Part shown: one piece after another, positions 5,809 to 12,512 of the stretch
Layout of the letters: each line of letters starts with the position of its first letter
How positions within the stretch are numbered: position 1 is the first letter of the stretch
NCBI GenBank assembly: GCA_003577005.1
Contig: QEUW01000192.1
Span: 1 to 14,823, forward strand
DNA: 14,823 nucleotides
Reading direction: 5' to 3'
Source of the DNA: Chloroflexota bacterium
GTDB lineage: Bacteria > Chloroflexota > Anaerolineae > Caldilineales > Caldilineaceae
Translations under genes and position numbers: made by a program
Notes under the pieces: generated by a model
Databases searched by the model: none
Told to the model about the DNA's origin: nothing
Seen by the model: the letters and a program-made list of their open reading frames with translations, nothing else

Positions 5809-6190
5809 AATTCGAGCGCGAGCCTACACCGAAGCCGCCCGTCTAGAAGCCGACGCCCGCCGCTACGAGGCAAGCCAGGAGACGATCCGGGCGGGCATCA
5901 TGGCCGCTACGATCCCTTGGATCGCCCTCATCATCATGGGCGGAATTGTGGCCGCTATCGTGGTCTGGTGGCAAGGGAAAATCTGGCACACTCGCACAAC
6001 CATGCTCCTCGCCCAGCAACCCAGGCCACAACTACCACGCCCGCGACAGCCAGGACTCGCCGATCTCATGCTGTTGGCCCAGCAGCAGGGATACCAGATC
6101 GAGATCGAAGACCAGACCGCCTATCTGCTCGACGCCAGTGGCCGACGCGTCGGCCAACGCTCGCTGACCGACAAAGGAACTAACTCATGA
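5714..6190 (+). CDS. Putative lipoprotein / membrane protein with coiled segment
   Basis: A 158-aa protein of unknown function. The first 20 residues look like a lipoprotein signal: Arg at 6, a hydrophobic core IILIPLVALILV, and a lipobox ending in GC at C20. A charged, Ala/Glu/Arg-rich helix (about 29-58) follows, then a strong membrane segment (about 62-86, ending AAIVVWWQGK), then a Pro/Gln-rich linker (100-114) and a small C-terminal domain (about 115-150, GYQIEIEDQTAYLLD). AGGAGA lies about 10 bases before the ATG at 5714. Its TGA overlaps parA's ATG (ATGA at 6187-6190), so it is translated together with parA. If C20 is lipidated, the TM helix would return the tail to the cytoplasm. Two plain TM helices are the alternative. 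Confidence 0.7.
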   Translation: MLTTTRIILIPLVALILVGCLPDPMGMTTRTEIRARAYTEAARLEADARRYEASQETIRAGIMAATIPWIALIIMGGIVAAIVVWWQGKIWHTRTTMLLAQQPRPQLPRPRQPGLADLMLLAQQQGYQIEIEDQTAYLLDASGRRVGQRSLTDKGTNS

Positions 6191-6975
6191 CCCACATAAT
6201 CGCATGTGCCAACTCGAAGGGCGGAGTGCTCAAGACCACCACCGCCGCCACCCTCGCCCATAAGCTGGCCCTCATGGACGCCGGCGTCATCGCCATCGAC
6301 GCCGATCCACAAGGCAGCCTCAGCATGGTGTTAGGGCTGATGCCGGACAACTCTTTCGCCGCCGCCATCGCCGGCAATCTGTATATCCCCCAGCACGCAC
6401 GCGGATTCGACACCCTGACCGGCAACGACACCACCAAGATGGCAATCAACGAGACGGCCGCCCACATCGCAGCCGGCGCGCTCACGCGAGCCGACATCGC
6501 CGCCCATCTGCGAGAACTCGGACACAACTACGACTACACGGTCATCGACACCCCGCCCAGCGGCATCCTACAAGAGATCGCTATCCTGGCCGCCGATACG
6601 ATTGTGATCCCCGTCGTGCTCGATTATCTGGCCCTCGCCGGACTGGGCAACATGCTACGGATGATCTGTGCGCTGGGCGCGCAACACACACGGACGATCA
6701 TCCTGCCCACGATGTACATACGCAGCCGGGAAAGCGAATACAACCTATCCCTGCTGCACGAGACCTACCCAGGTCACGTCTGCACAGCAGTCCCCTACTG
6801 CACTGCCGCCAGAGACGCCGCAGCAAACGCCCAAACCATTTGGGAAATCAAGGACGCCCGATCCAACCGCAGCGCCACCCTCGCAGCCATGCGCCAGGCA
6901 TACGAGGAACTCGCCCACTGGATCACCCGAACCGACCAGGACACAGATGGAGCACTAACCGATGAGACCCAATAA
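6187..6975 (+). CDS. parA: ParA/Soj-type partition ATPase
   Basis: A 262-aa deviant-Walker ATPase expected to move plasmid-like DNA over the nucleoid. The P-loop KGGVLKTTT (11-19) keeps the signature Lys11 and Lys16, but has Leu where most ParA proteins have Gly. P1 ParA and F SopA also vary at this position (KGGVYKT). Walker A' is IDADPQG (D38, D40) and Walker B is YTVIDTPP (D121). No N-terminal HTH extension is present, so it resembles the small type Ib/Soj ParA. It is coupled to the lipoprotein gene upstream by ATGA and overlaps the exonuclease gene by 14 bases. No typical ParB (ParBc nuclease-like domain) follows. Candidate partners are the DUF3102 protein, the 56-aa protein, or a protein binding the 10-bp array. 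Confidence 0.93.
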   Translation: MTHIIACANSKGGVLKTTTAATLAHKLALMDAGVIAIDADPQGSLSMVLGLMPDNSFAAAIAGNLYIPQHARGFDTLTGNDTTKMAINETAAHIAAGALTRADIAAHLRELGHNYDYTVIDTPPSGILQEIAILAADTIVIPVVLDYLALAGLGNMLRMICALGAQHTRTIILPTMYIRSRESEYNLSLLHETYPGHVCTAVPYCTAARDAAANAQTIWEIKDARSNRSATLAAMRQAYEELAHWITRTDQDTDGALTDETQ

Positions 6976-7534
6976 ACTGGCAGTCATCGAATGGGCCAGA
7001 CGCACGCTCCAAAGCAATGCCGTCATTCTCGACACCGAAACCACCGGATTAGACCGCTACGCCGAGGCGATCCAGCTATCGATCATCGACACGCAGGGCA
7101 ACACGCTCTTTGATTCCCTGCTACGCCCCGTCAGGCCGCCGGCGCCGGAGAGCATCCGCATCCACGGCTTGACCGCAGACCGCCTACAGCTGGCCCCACC
7201 ACTACTGGAGATGATCGAGCAGGTGCGCCGGCTGCTCACAAATCGCAACGTGGTCATCTACAACGCAGCCTTTGACCTACGCATCCTGGCGCAATCCTGC
7301 GAAGCTCACGGACTCGCCAGCGACTGGATCAGAGCGTTGGCGCCACACTGTGATTGTCTTATGGAACGCTACGCCATTTACCACGGCGAGAGAAGACGCA
7401 ACGGAGGCTACAAGTGGCAACCTCTACCCGCTGGCGACCATTCCGCTTTAGGCGATGCGCAGGCAACACTTGCGCTGCTCCAGCGCATCGCCGACACCAG
7501 CACAGAGAGACAGACATGGACAGCACGAGTTTAG
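6962..7534 (+). CDS. DnaQ-like 3'-5' exonuclease (DEDDh)
   Basis: A 190-aa exonuclease of the DNA polymerase III epsilon/RNase T superfamily, which removes nucleotides from 3' ends using two metal ions. All DEDDh motifs are visible: D24 and E26 in ILDTETTGL, HGLT near 68-71, D105 in YNAAFDLRIL, and H160 with D165 in HSALGDA. Length fits a single exonuclease domain with no polymerase attached. The ATG at 6962 has GGAG about 9 bases upstream and overlaps parA by 14 bases. Its role could be proofreading for the host polymerase, trimming of ends, or DNA or RNA turnover. The sequence does not decide between these. Confidence 0.93.
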   Translation: MRPNKLAVIEWARRTLQSNAVILDTETTGLDRYAEAIQLSIIDTQGNTLFDSLLRPVRPPAPESIRIHGLTADRLQLAPPLLEMIEQVRRLLTNRNVVIYNAAFDLRILAQSCEAHGLASDWIRALAPHCDCLMERYAIYHGERRRNGGYKWQPLPAGDHSALGDAQATLALLQRIADTSTERQTWTARV

Positions 7535-7686
7535 AAGACACACGAACCGACCAGCAGAAACAGGCAGATCGAGACAGGCACGATCGATGGCTAATTGAAA
7601 CGACCATCCGCCATTGCAAGCAACAGCAAGCAGCAGCAACCCGACGCCGGAGAACCAACCATGACCAGACGCAACCCTCTAGCTAA
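7516..7686 (+). CDS. Small highly charged protein
   Basis: A 56-aa frame rich in Asp, Arg, Gln and Thr with an Arg4 patch (residues 44-47 region, TRRRRTNH). No family is recognised. It overlaps the exonuclease stop by 19 bases and the next gene's ATG at 7661 by 26 bases, in keeping with the packed operon. Purines (AGAGAG) lie about 6 bases before the ATG. Base composition gives it a long open frame on this strand, so it may not be translated. A basic C-terminus would suit nucleic-acid binding. Confidence 0.45.
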   Translation: MDSTSLEDTRTDQQKQADRDRHDRWLIETTIRHCKQQQAAATRRRRTNHDQTQPSS

Positions 7687-8821
7687 CCAGACCAACGCCG
7701 TCACCCTCGCCAGCGACGCAGGAGTAGACCTCGCGCCAGCCCTACGCTACGACTACGACCTGATCGCCGAGGAACACCGCAGCCCCGTCATGCTGGCCGC
7801 CCGCCGCATCAAGATGAAGGGCAACCGCATCCGCACTGACCTGATCGACATCGGGCGAGAACTCACCGAAGCGAAGCAGCGCCTACCCCACGGGCAATTT
7901 GGCGACTGGCTTGCCGTCGAGTTCGAGATGAGCGACCGCTCCGCCCGCCGCTACATGCGCATCTATGAGGGATGGGGCGACAACCCCGAAGCGATCTCGC
8001 TGCTCAGTGATAAGGCGCTCTATCTGCTGGCCGACCCCGACACACCCGAGGAGGCAAAACAGGAAGCCATCGAGACGGCGCTCACGACCGGACGCAGCCC
8101 CACAGCCAAAGAGACACGAGAAATCATCGCAGCCCACAAACCACCACCGCCGCCACCGCCCCCTATGACCATTGACATGCCGTTGGGGTTACGCGCACTC
8201 GACACCATGGCTACCCCCACCGAGGATGACGAGGAGGGACCGTCACCAGGTAATACCGACAGCGCCGGCGTCATCGACACACACAGCGATGACCTCGACG
8301 ACACCGCCCACGATGATGATAAGCAGCACCAGCCTGGCACGGTCACACATCAGCCCGGACTTGTCGATCACGAAGTGGGCGCTCTGCGCCATCTGGTCAC
8401 AATCGAGGCGCACATCTGGCGCATAGCCCTGCTACAAGTCGGGCACGATCTCACCAAACTACACCAATGGATCTCCGAACACGATCGGCCCATACACTAT
8501 CACACCGACACCGTTCACCACATAGACCGACCCACGTTCAACGAGGCATACGACATCGTGCGCCAGGAGATCGCCAGCAAGTACGACTACGGCAGTCACC
8601 CCCTACTACTGCCGCCAGACGAGGAGGAACCCAACGACCAGCCAGCCAACGAAATGGAGCGTCACAACTGGCGCATCAACCAGATCAGCGCCGCGCTCAC
8701 CCACATCCAACTAATGGACTTCTCGCAGTACAGCAACATCACGGGCGACTGGACATCACCTCGCAAGCTGGCCGACATCGCCGATACGATGGTCCGCAAA
8801 CTGGAAGGAAACCTGCGATAA
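7661..8821 (+). CDS. DUF3102-domain protein with acidic linker
   Basis: A 386-aa protein. Residues about 45-110 match the DUF3102 pattern seen in phage and plasmid proteins: IRTDLIDIGRELTEAKQRL, HGQFGDWLAVEFEMSDRSAR, YMRIYEGW. The end of this segment looks like a helix-turn-helix (FEMSDRSARRYMRI). Eight prolines (151-158) and a long Asp/His-rich linker (about 185-230) lead to a C-terminal helical domain (about 240-386) of unknown function. The ATG at 7661 is chosen over the in-frame 7595 start because of GGAG 8 bases upstream. It closes the parA operon before the intergenic hairpin. A role as ParA partner or DNA-binding protein is plausible from position, not shown. Confidence 0.78.
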   Translation: MTRRNPLANQTNAVTLASDAGVDLAPALRYDYDLIAEEHRSPVMLAARRIKMKGNRIRTDLIDIGRELTEAKQRLPHGQFGDWLAVEFEMSDRSARRYMRIYEGWGDNPEAISLLSDKALYLLADPDTPEEAKQEAIETALTTGRSPTAKETREIIAAHKPPPPPPPPMTIDMPLGLRALDTMATPTEDDEEGPSPGNTDSAGVIDTHSDDLDDTAHDDDKQHQPGTVTHQPGLVDHEVGALRHLVTIEAHIWRIALLQVGHDLTKLHQWISEHDRPIHYHTDTVHHIDRPTFNEAYDIVRQEIASKYDYGSHPLLLPPDEEEPNDQPANEMERHNWRINQISAALTHIQLMDFSQYSNITGDWTSPRKLADIADTMVRKLEGNLR

Positions 8822-8829
8822 GTCAACGT

Positions 8830-8953
8830 GCCACAGGCGCGCCAGGAGTCAAGGCGTTTGGACATTCGATCTTCAGGGCCGCTGCGTTGTTCCCTCGTAG
8901 ATCCTCTTTCTCGCACCTGCATTGCGCCTTGACTCCTGGCTTGCCCCTGTAGC
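8830..8953. repeat. Long inverted repeat (perfect 16-bp core) in the intergenic gap
   Basis: GCCAGGAGTCAAGGCG (8841-8856) is a perfect inverted copy of 8925-8940, separated by 68 bases. Outside the core the arms continue as GCCACAGGCGC (8830-8840) against 8943-8953, matching 9 of 11 after a 2-base bulge. The transcript could fold into a stem of about 27 pairs closing a 68-nt loop. It could be a terminator, a structured RNA, or a small mobile element with terminal inverted repeats. No target-site duplication is evident. Confidence 0.8.
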
Positions 8954-8964
8954 GTTGGTATTAG

Positions 8965-9010
8965 GATGTTGTTTTTCTTTCTCTCTCTACTCTTTTCTCT
9001 CTTCCTTGAA
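8965..9010 (+). other. Pyrimidine-rich tract upstream of the MazG-like gene
   Basis: After the inverted repeat comes a run of about 45 bases made almost only of T and C on the plus strand (TTGTTTTTCTTTCTCTCTCT and onward), ending just before the AAAGGG ribosome site of the next gene. It may serve as the U-rich end of a terminator formed with the preceding hairpin, or as a leader element of the gene that follows. Confidence 0.6.
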
Positions 9011-9021
9011 AGGGCCACACC

Positions 9022-9411
9022 ATGAATCAAGACACCACCCACAAACGTGCATCCACGATGAAACTCAGCGACATCGGCACACTAATCGCTTTCGCGAACA
9101 TACTCAACCAAATGGCTGTCCTGATCCACCAGAATGCCAGAGATAAAGGTTTCTGGGAACAAGACCGCAACGACGGCGAAATGATCGCCCTTGCCCACTC
9201 CGAACTGAGCGAAGCCCTCGAAGCCATCCGCCACGGCAACCCGCCCGATGACAAGCTGCCCCAACACACTGCCGCAGCCGTCGAGCTTGCCGATTGCGTC
9301 ATTCGCGTCCTAGACATGGCCCACGCCCGCGGCTGGAATCTCGGTAAGGCCATCATCGACAAGCACATCTACAACACCGAGCGGCCATATCTCCACAACA
9401 AGGCATTCTAA
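9022..9411 (+). CDS. MazG-like nucleotide pyrophosphohydrolase
   Basis: A 129-aa all-alpha NTP pyrophosphatase of the phage MazG-like type, which splits (d)NTPs to monophosphate and pyrophosphate. The metal-binding pattern is E61xxE64 in HSELSEALEAI and E88xxD91 in ELADCVIRVLD, with 23 residues between. GFWE (43-46) and the RPY near residues 121-123 also fit the phage subfamily. AAAGGG lies about 8 bases before 9022. A second in-frame ATG at 9058 (MKLSDIG) would still include the whole domain. It is the first gene after the 200-base gap and is followed within 7 bases by a palindrome, so it may be its own transcription unit. Nucleotide pool cleaning or ppGpp-like signal removal are possible roles. 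Confidence 0.88.
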   Translation: MNQDTTHKRASTMKLSDIGTLIAFANILNQMAVLIHQNARDKGFWEQDRNDGEMIALAHSELSEALEAIRHGNPPDDKLPQHTAAAVELADCVIRVLDMAHARGWNLGKAIIDKHIYNTERPYLHNKAF

Positions 9412-9417
9412 CCACCC

Positions 9418-9446
9418 GGCAAAACGGACACGGTGTCCGTTTTGCC
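9418..9446. terminator. Perfect palindromic stem-loop after the MazG-like gene
   Basis: GGCAAAACGGACAC and its exact inverted copy GTGTCCGTTTTGCC are separated by one base, so a hairpin of about 12 pairs with a short loop can form on either strand. It starts 7 bases after the MazG-like stop and ends 22 bases before the protease ATG. No long T run follows, but TTTT is within the 3' arm. It may be a bidirectional terminator or a dyad operator. Confidence 0.6.
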
Positions 9447-9468
9447 ATCCACCCAGGAACCAACAATC

Positions 9469-10362
9469 ATGAAACGCATTCTAACTCCGCTGATCTTCGG
9501 CGCGCTCTTTGCGCTCAGCAGCGTCACGGCTTTCGCCATCATAGACGGGCAGGACGCCCCTCGTACGCTCTACATGGCGCGCCTGGCAGTCAACGGCTCA
9601 GTGTGCGGCGCAGCCCTGATCGACCCCCAATGGGCGCTCAGTGCAGCCCACTGCATCGATCCCCACATCAACGGGCTACCCGTCACTTCCACGCTGGCCG
9701 ACATCGCACCACACACCAAAATCAGGATCGGCGAGTATGACACATCCCGGCAGGAAGATCACGAGCGATGGATCGCCGTTACCGAGATCATCACGTTTGG
9801 CTATCGCTACGGCGATCCCGGAAACCACGACATTGCGCTGATCCACCTGGCCGAAACGTTGACGAGAACCGAGTTTGTCGATTTTGTTCCACTCGACACA
9901 GCCACGCCAGCCCTTGAAGAACCCATCACGATCTACGGCTGGGGAAAGCAGACTACTACGCCACGCCGCCCAATCCTACAGGTTGGACAAACCAGCGTCA
10001 GCCGACTTTACCTGCTCTACTTTGCAACACAGGGCGGCGCGCACATCGGCCCAGGAGACAGCGGCGGCCCGGCCATCACCCAATACAACACGCTGGCCGG
10101 AGTCAGTAGCTCAGTGTCAGGCACTACCAGCTATTACACAGCCGTCGCACCCTATCGCCAGCAGATCGAGGAGACGATCAGCGCCCACAGCAGGCCCGAC
10201 CAGCCCGCAGCAGCCGACCTGTCCGACCCATGCCCGCCCGACGCCATGTCGCCTTGCGACCACTGCGTGATCGAGATACAACCCGGCATCTGTTTGGAGT
10301 TTGAACCCGGCCACTACTCGCCCATCTACTTGCCCATCATCTACGGAGAGCCAGCCCTATGA
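9469..10362 (+). CDS. Secreted chymotrypsin-fold serine protease
   Basis: A 297-aa exported S1-family protease. The signal peptide is residues 1-23 (MKR, hydrophobic core, AFA cleavage site). The mature chain would begin IIDGQDAP, equivalent to the IVGG start of active trypsin. The triad is complete: H61 in LSAAHC, D121 in NHDIALIHL and S198 in GPGDSGGP. C46 and C62 match the conserved C42-C58 disulfide. The position that is Asp189 in trypsin is His192, so trypsin-like Arg/Lys cleavage is not expected. A C-terminal extension (about 235-297) is Pro- and Cys-rich (C245, C253, C256, C265) and ends in YSPIYLPIIYGEPAL. An in-frame GTG at 9433 lies inside the palindrome and is rejected. The stop overlaps the next gene's ATG (ATGA at 10359). 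Confidence 0.93.
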   Translation: MKRILTPLIFGALFALSSVTAFAIIDGQDAPRTLYMARLAVNGSVCGAALIDPQWALSAAHCIDPHINGLPVTSTLADIAPHTKIRIGEYDTSRQEDHERWIAVTEIITFGYRYGDPGNHDIALIHLAETLTRTEFVDFVPLDTATPALEEPITIYGWGKQTTTPRRPILQVGQTSVSRLYLLYFATQGGAHIGPGDSGGPAITQYNTLAGVSSSVSGTTSYYTAVAPYRQQIEETISAHSRPDQPAAADLSDPCPPDAMSPCDHCVIEIQPGICLEFEPGHYSPIYLPIIYGEPAL

Positions 10363-11084
10363 CCACGAACACAGCCATTGAATGGACAAATCACACCTGG
10401 AACCCCTGGCGCGGTTGCCTCAAGGTATCGCCAGGCTGCAAGGCGTGCTACATGTACCGCGAACAAACCCGCTACGGGAACGATCCCAAGGCTATCGTGC
10501 GCGCCAAGGATGCCACCTTTTACGCGCCGCACAAATGGAAGGAGCCGGCCAGAGTCTTTACATGCTCGTGGTCGGACTTCTTTATTGCGCTGGCGGATGG
10601 ATGGCGCTTTGACGCCTGGAACACGATCCGGGCCACACCGCACCTTACCTACCAGATTCTCACTAAGCGGCCAGAAAACATCACGGATCGCCTGCCGCCT
10701 GACTGGGGCACTGGTTGGCCCAACGTGTGGCTGGGTGTTTCTGTCGAATCTCAAGACTATGACGGGCGACTCAGGCAACTTGCACAAATCCCTGCCAAGG
10801 TCCGTTTCGTTAGCTACGAACCCGCGCTGGGTCCGCTCAACTTGCGTCCGTGGCTCTATACGAGATCGCTCGACTGGGTAATCAGTGGCGGGGAATCTGG
10901 TCACTACCCACGCCCTGCCGATCTGGACTGGTTTCGCTCCGTGCGCGATCAATGCGTTCAGTATGGGGTGGCTTACTTCCACAAGCAGCACGGGGGGCAC
11001 TCCAAGATCGACGGCTCGTATGGTGGGCACCTGCTGGACGGACAAAGCTGGCGACAGTTCCCAAAGGGGGCAAGCAATGAATAA
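10359..11084 (+). CDS. Phage Gp37/Gp68 family protein (DUF5131)
   Basis: A 241-aa protein of the DUF5131 (phage Gp37Gp68) family, common in phages and mobile elements. The diagnostic start IEWTNHTWNPWRGC is followed by VSPGCKACYMY, placing three cysteines at 20, 27 and 30 that probably bind metal or an iron-sulfur cluster. Other family-like blocks are TCSWSDFF, QILTKRPENI, NVWLGVSVESQ, VRFVSYEPALGPL and WVISGGESG. These resemble an alpha/beta barrel of the radical SAM type, although the biochemical activity is not established. Translation is coupled to the protease by ATGA and to the methyltransferase after it by an 8-base overlap. The plus strand here is richer in G than in neighbouring genes, hinting at a separate origin. 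Confidence 0.9.
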   Translation: MTTNTAIEWTNHTWNPWRGCLKVSPGCKACYMYREQTRYGNDPKAIVRAKDATFYAPHKWKEPARVFTCSWSDFFIALADGWRFDAWNTIRATPHLTYQILTKRPENITDRLPPDWGTGWPNVWLGVSVESQDYDGRLRQLAQIPAKVRFVSYEPALGPLNLRPWLYTRSLDWVISGGESGHYPRPADLDWFRSVRDQCVQYGVAYFHKQHGGHSKIDGSYGGHLLDGQSWRQFPKGASNE

Positions 11085-11634
11085 CGCTCAACTGATCAAT
11101 CAAACATCGGGCACCGTTGATTACTACAGCCCGCAAGAGATCGTCGAGGCGGCACGAGCCACAATGGGCGGCATCGACCTCGACCCGGCCTCCAGCGCCA
11201 TCGCAAACCAGATCGTGCAGGCTACCAAATACTTTGACGAATGCACAGACGGCCTACGCCCATCCCTCACCTGGACGGGCAGAGTTTGGCTCAATCACCC
11301 TTTCAGCCGCCAGGAGAACTATTTCTGGATCAAAAAGCTGATTCACCACTACCAGGCAGGAGACATCAAACAAGCCTGCTGTATCACCTTCGCCAGCACC
11401 TCCGAGGCATGGTTTGCGCCCCTCTTTGCTTTCCCGATGTGCTTTTTGCAGCCGCGCACGAACTACTACCTGCCATCCGGCGCCAAAGCAAGAGGAGTCA
11501 CCAAAGGATCGGTTGTCACCTATCTTGGCCCCAACATCGACCGCTTCGCCCGCAGCTTCGCCAACTTGGGCGCTATCGTCGTCCCCTACGACTCGCCCAC
11601 CGTCAGGCTGCGAGATACGGATTTTGGATCGTGA
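11077..11634 (+). CDS. Phage Dam-type N6-adenine DNA methyltransferase
   Basis: A 185-aa protein of the phage DNA N-6-adenine-methyltransferase family (Dam, PF05869 type). Visible are DYYSPQEIVEAARA, the SAM-region block IDLDPASSAIAN, and the catalytic motif IV in RVWLNHPFSR. This reads N73-H-P-F, where the usual form is NPPF/Y or DPPY. The His in place of the first Pro is unusual, but the Asn and aromatic residue that contact the adenine are kept. The ATG at 11077 has AAAGGGGG (11063-11070) 6 bases upstream and overlaps the DUF5131 stop by 8 bases, so it is chosen over the in-frame ATG at 10885. It would methylate adenine in element DNA. The recognition site is unknown. Confidence 0.85.
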   Translation: MNNAQLINQTSGTVDYYSPQEIVEAARATMGGIDLDPASSAIANQIVQATKYFDECTDGLRPSLTWTGRVWLNHPFSRQENYFWIKKLIHHYQAGDIKQACCITFASTSEAWFAPLFAFPMCFLQPRTNYYLPSGAKARGVTKGSVVTYLGPNIDRFARSFANLGAIVVPYDSPTVRLRDTDFGS

Positions 11635-11636
11635 CC

Positions 11637-12512
11637 ATGAGCAATACGTATCCAGGAGGCAAAGCACGCCTCTACCAGTGGCTGATTAATCACATCCCGC
11701 CCCACGACACCTACATCGCAACCCACCTCGGACACGACGCAATCATGCGCTTCAAGCGCCCCGCCCGGTCCAACATCGGCATAGACGCCGATGTAGAAGT
11801 GATCGACTGGTGGGCGCGTTGGGACCCTACCGCCGGCGACATCGACGCAGACGACGAGGCTGCAGCACCGCCAGCCACGCCGAGGATGGCCAGCACCGCC
11901 CAAGACAATGGTGAGGGCCTACACCACCAGCCCCAACGATACCTGCCGGCACGCACCGTCAATCACAACGATATGGCCCGCGCCCAAAGGGCCCCCGCCA
12001 CATACAGAAATGGCGATGCTCAATACACGTTCATCCACGCCGACGCCCACCAGTGGCTACGCTATCACTACCACAGCGTCATCACAGGCAATGAATTTGT
12101 CTACAGCGACCCGCCTTATCTCTTTGTCACCCGCAAGCAGCGCAATCGACCGCTCTACAACCACGAATACACCGTCGCCCAACACGTCGATCTGCTCTCC
12201 CTGCTCAAAGCCCTACCCTGCCCGGTCATGATCTCAGGCTACGAGTCGGACATCTACAACGACATGCTTGCCGGCTGGCACAAAGACACCATCAACACCA
12301 CAACCAGAGGAGGCACACCAGCAACCGAAGTCATCTGGATGAACTACCCCCCACCCACCGCCCTGCACGATTATCGCTATCTTGGCGAGGGATACCGGGA
12401 GAGAGAGCGCATCAAGAAGCTCAAGCGGCGCTGGGTCACACGTTGGAAGAACATGAGCACGTTACAGCGGCAGGCGGTCTTAGCAGCAATTCAGGAGGCA
12501 AACCAATGCTAG
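11637..12512 (+). CDS. D12-class N6-adenine DNA methyltransferase with altered motif I
   Basis: A 291-aa member of the D12 (MethyltransfD12) adenine methylase family. TYPGGKARLYQWLINHIP holds the Y/FxGGK block (5-9). D24-TYIATHLGHDAIM is motif I, NIGIDAD (46-52) the acidic SAM contact, and VYSDPPY (D158-Y161) the catalytic motif IV. TEVIWMNYPP is near the end. Motif I normally ends in a glycine run (GGGA); here it reads G32-H-D-A, which could weaken SAM binding. A hydrophilic insert of about 65 residues (63-128), rich in Asp, Ala and Pro, sits between motif I and IV. The ATG at 11637 is 2 bases after the previous stop with a weak ribosome site. The in-frame ATG at 11241 is rejected as it lies within the Dam gene. 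Confidence 0.87.
   Translation: MSNTYPGGKARLYQWLINHIPPHDTYIATHLGHDAIMRFKRPARSNIGIDADVEVIDWWARWDPTAGDIDADDEAAAPPATPRMASTAQDNGEGLHHQPQRYLPARTVNHNDMARAQRAPATYRNGDAQYTFIHADAHQWLRYHYHSVITGNEFVYSDPPYLFVTRKQRNRPLYNHEYTVAQHVDLLSLLKALPCPVMISGYESDIYNDMLAGWHKDTINTTTRGGTPATEVIWMNYPPPTALHDYRYLGEGYRERERIKKLKRRWVTRWKNMSTLQRQAVLAAIQEANQC

Noticed and set aside
8841..8940. Complete insertion sequence
   Set aside because: The interval between the inverted repeats is only 68 bases and encodes no transposase; no target duplication was seen.
10341..11045. Minus-strand 234-aa frame opposite DUF5131
   Set aside because: It is fully antisense to a well-recognised family and shows no domain of its own.
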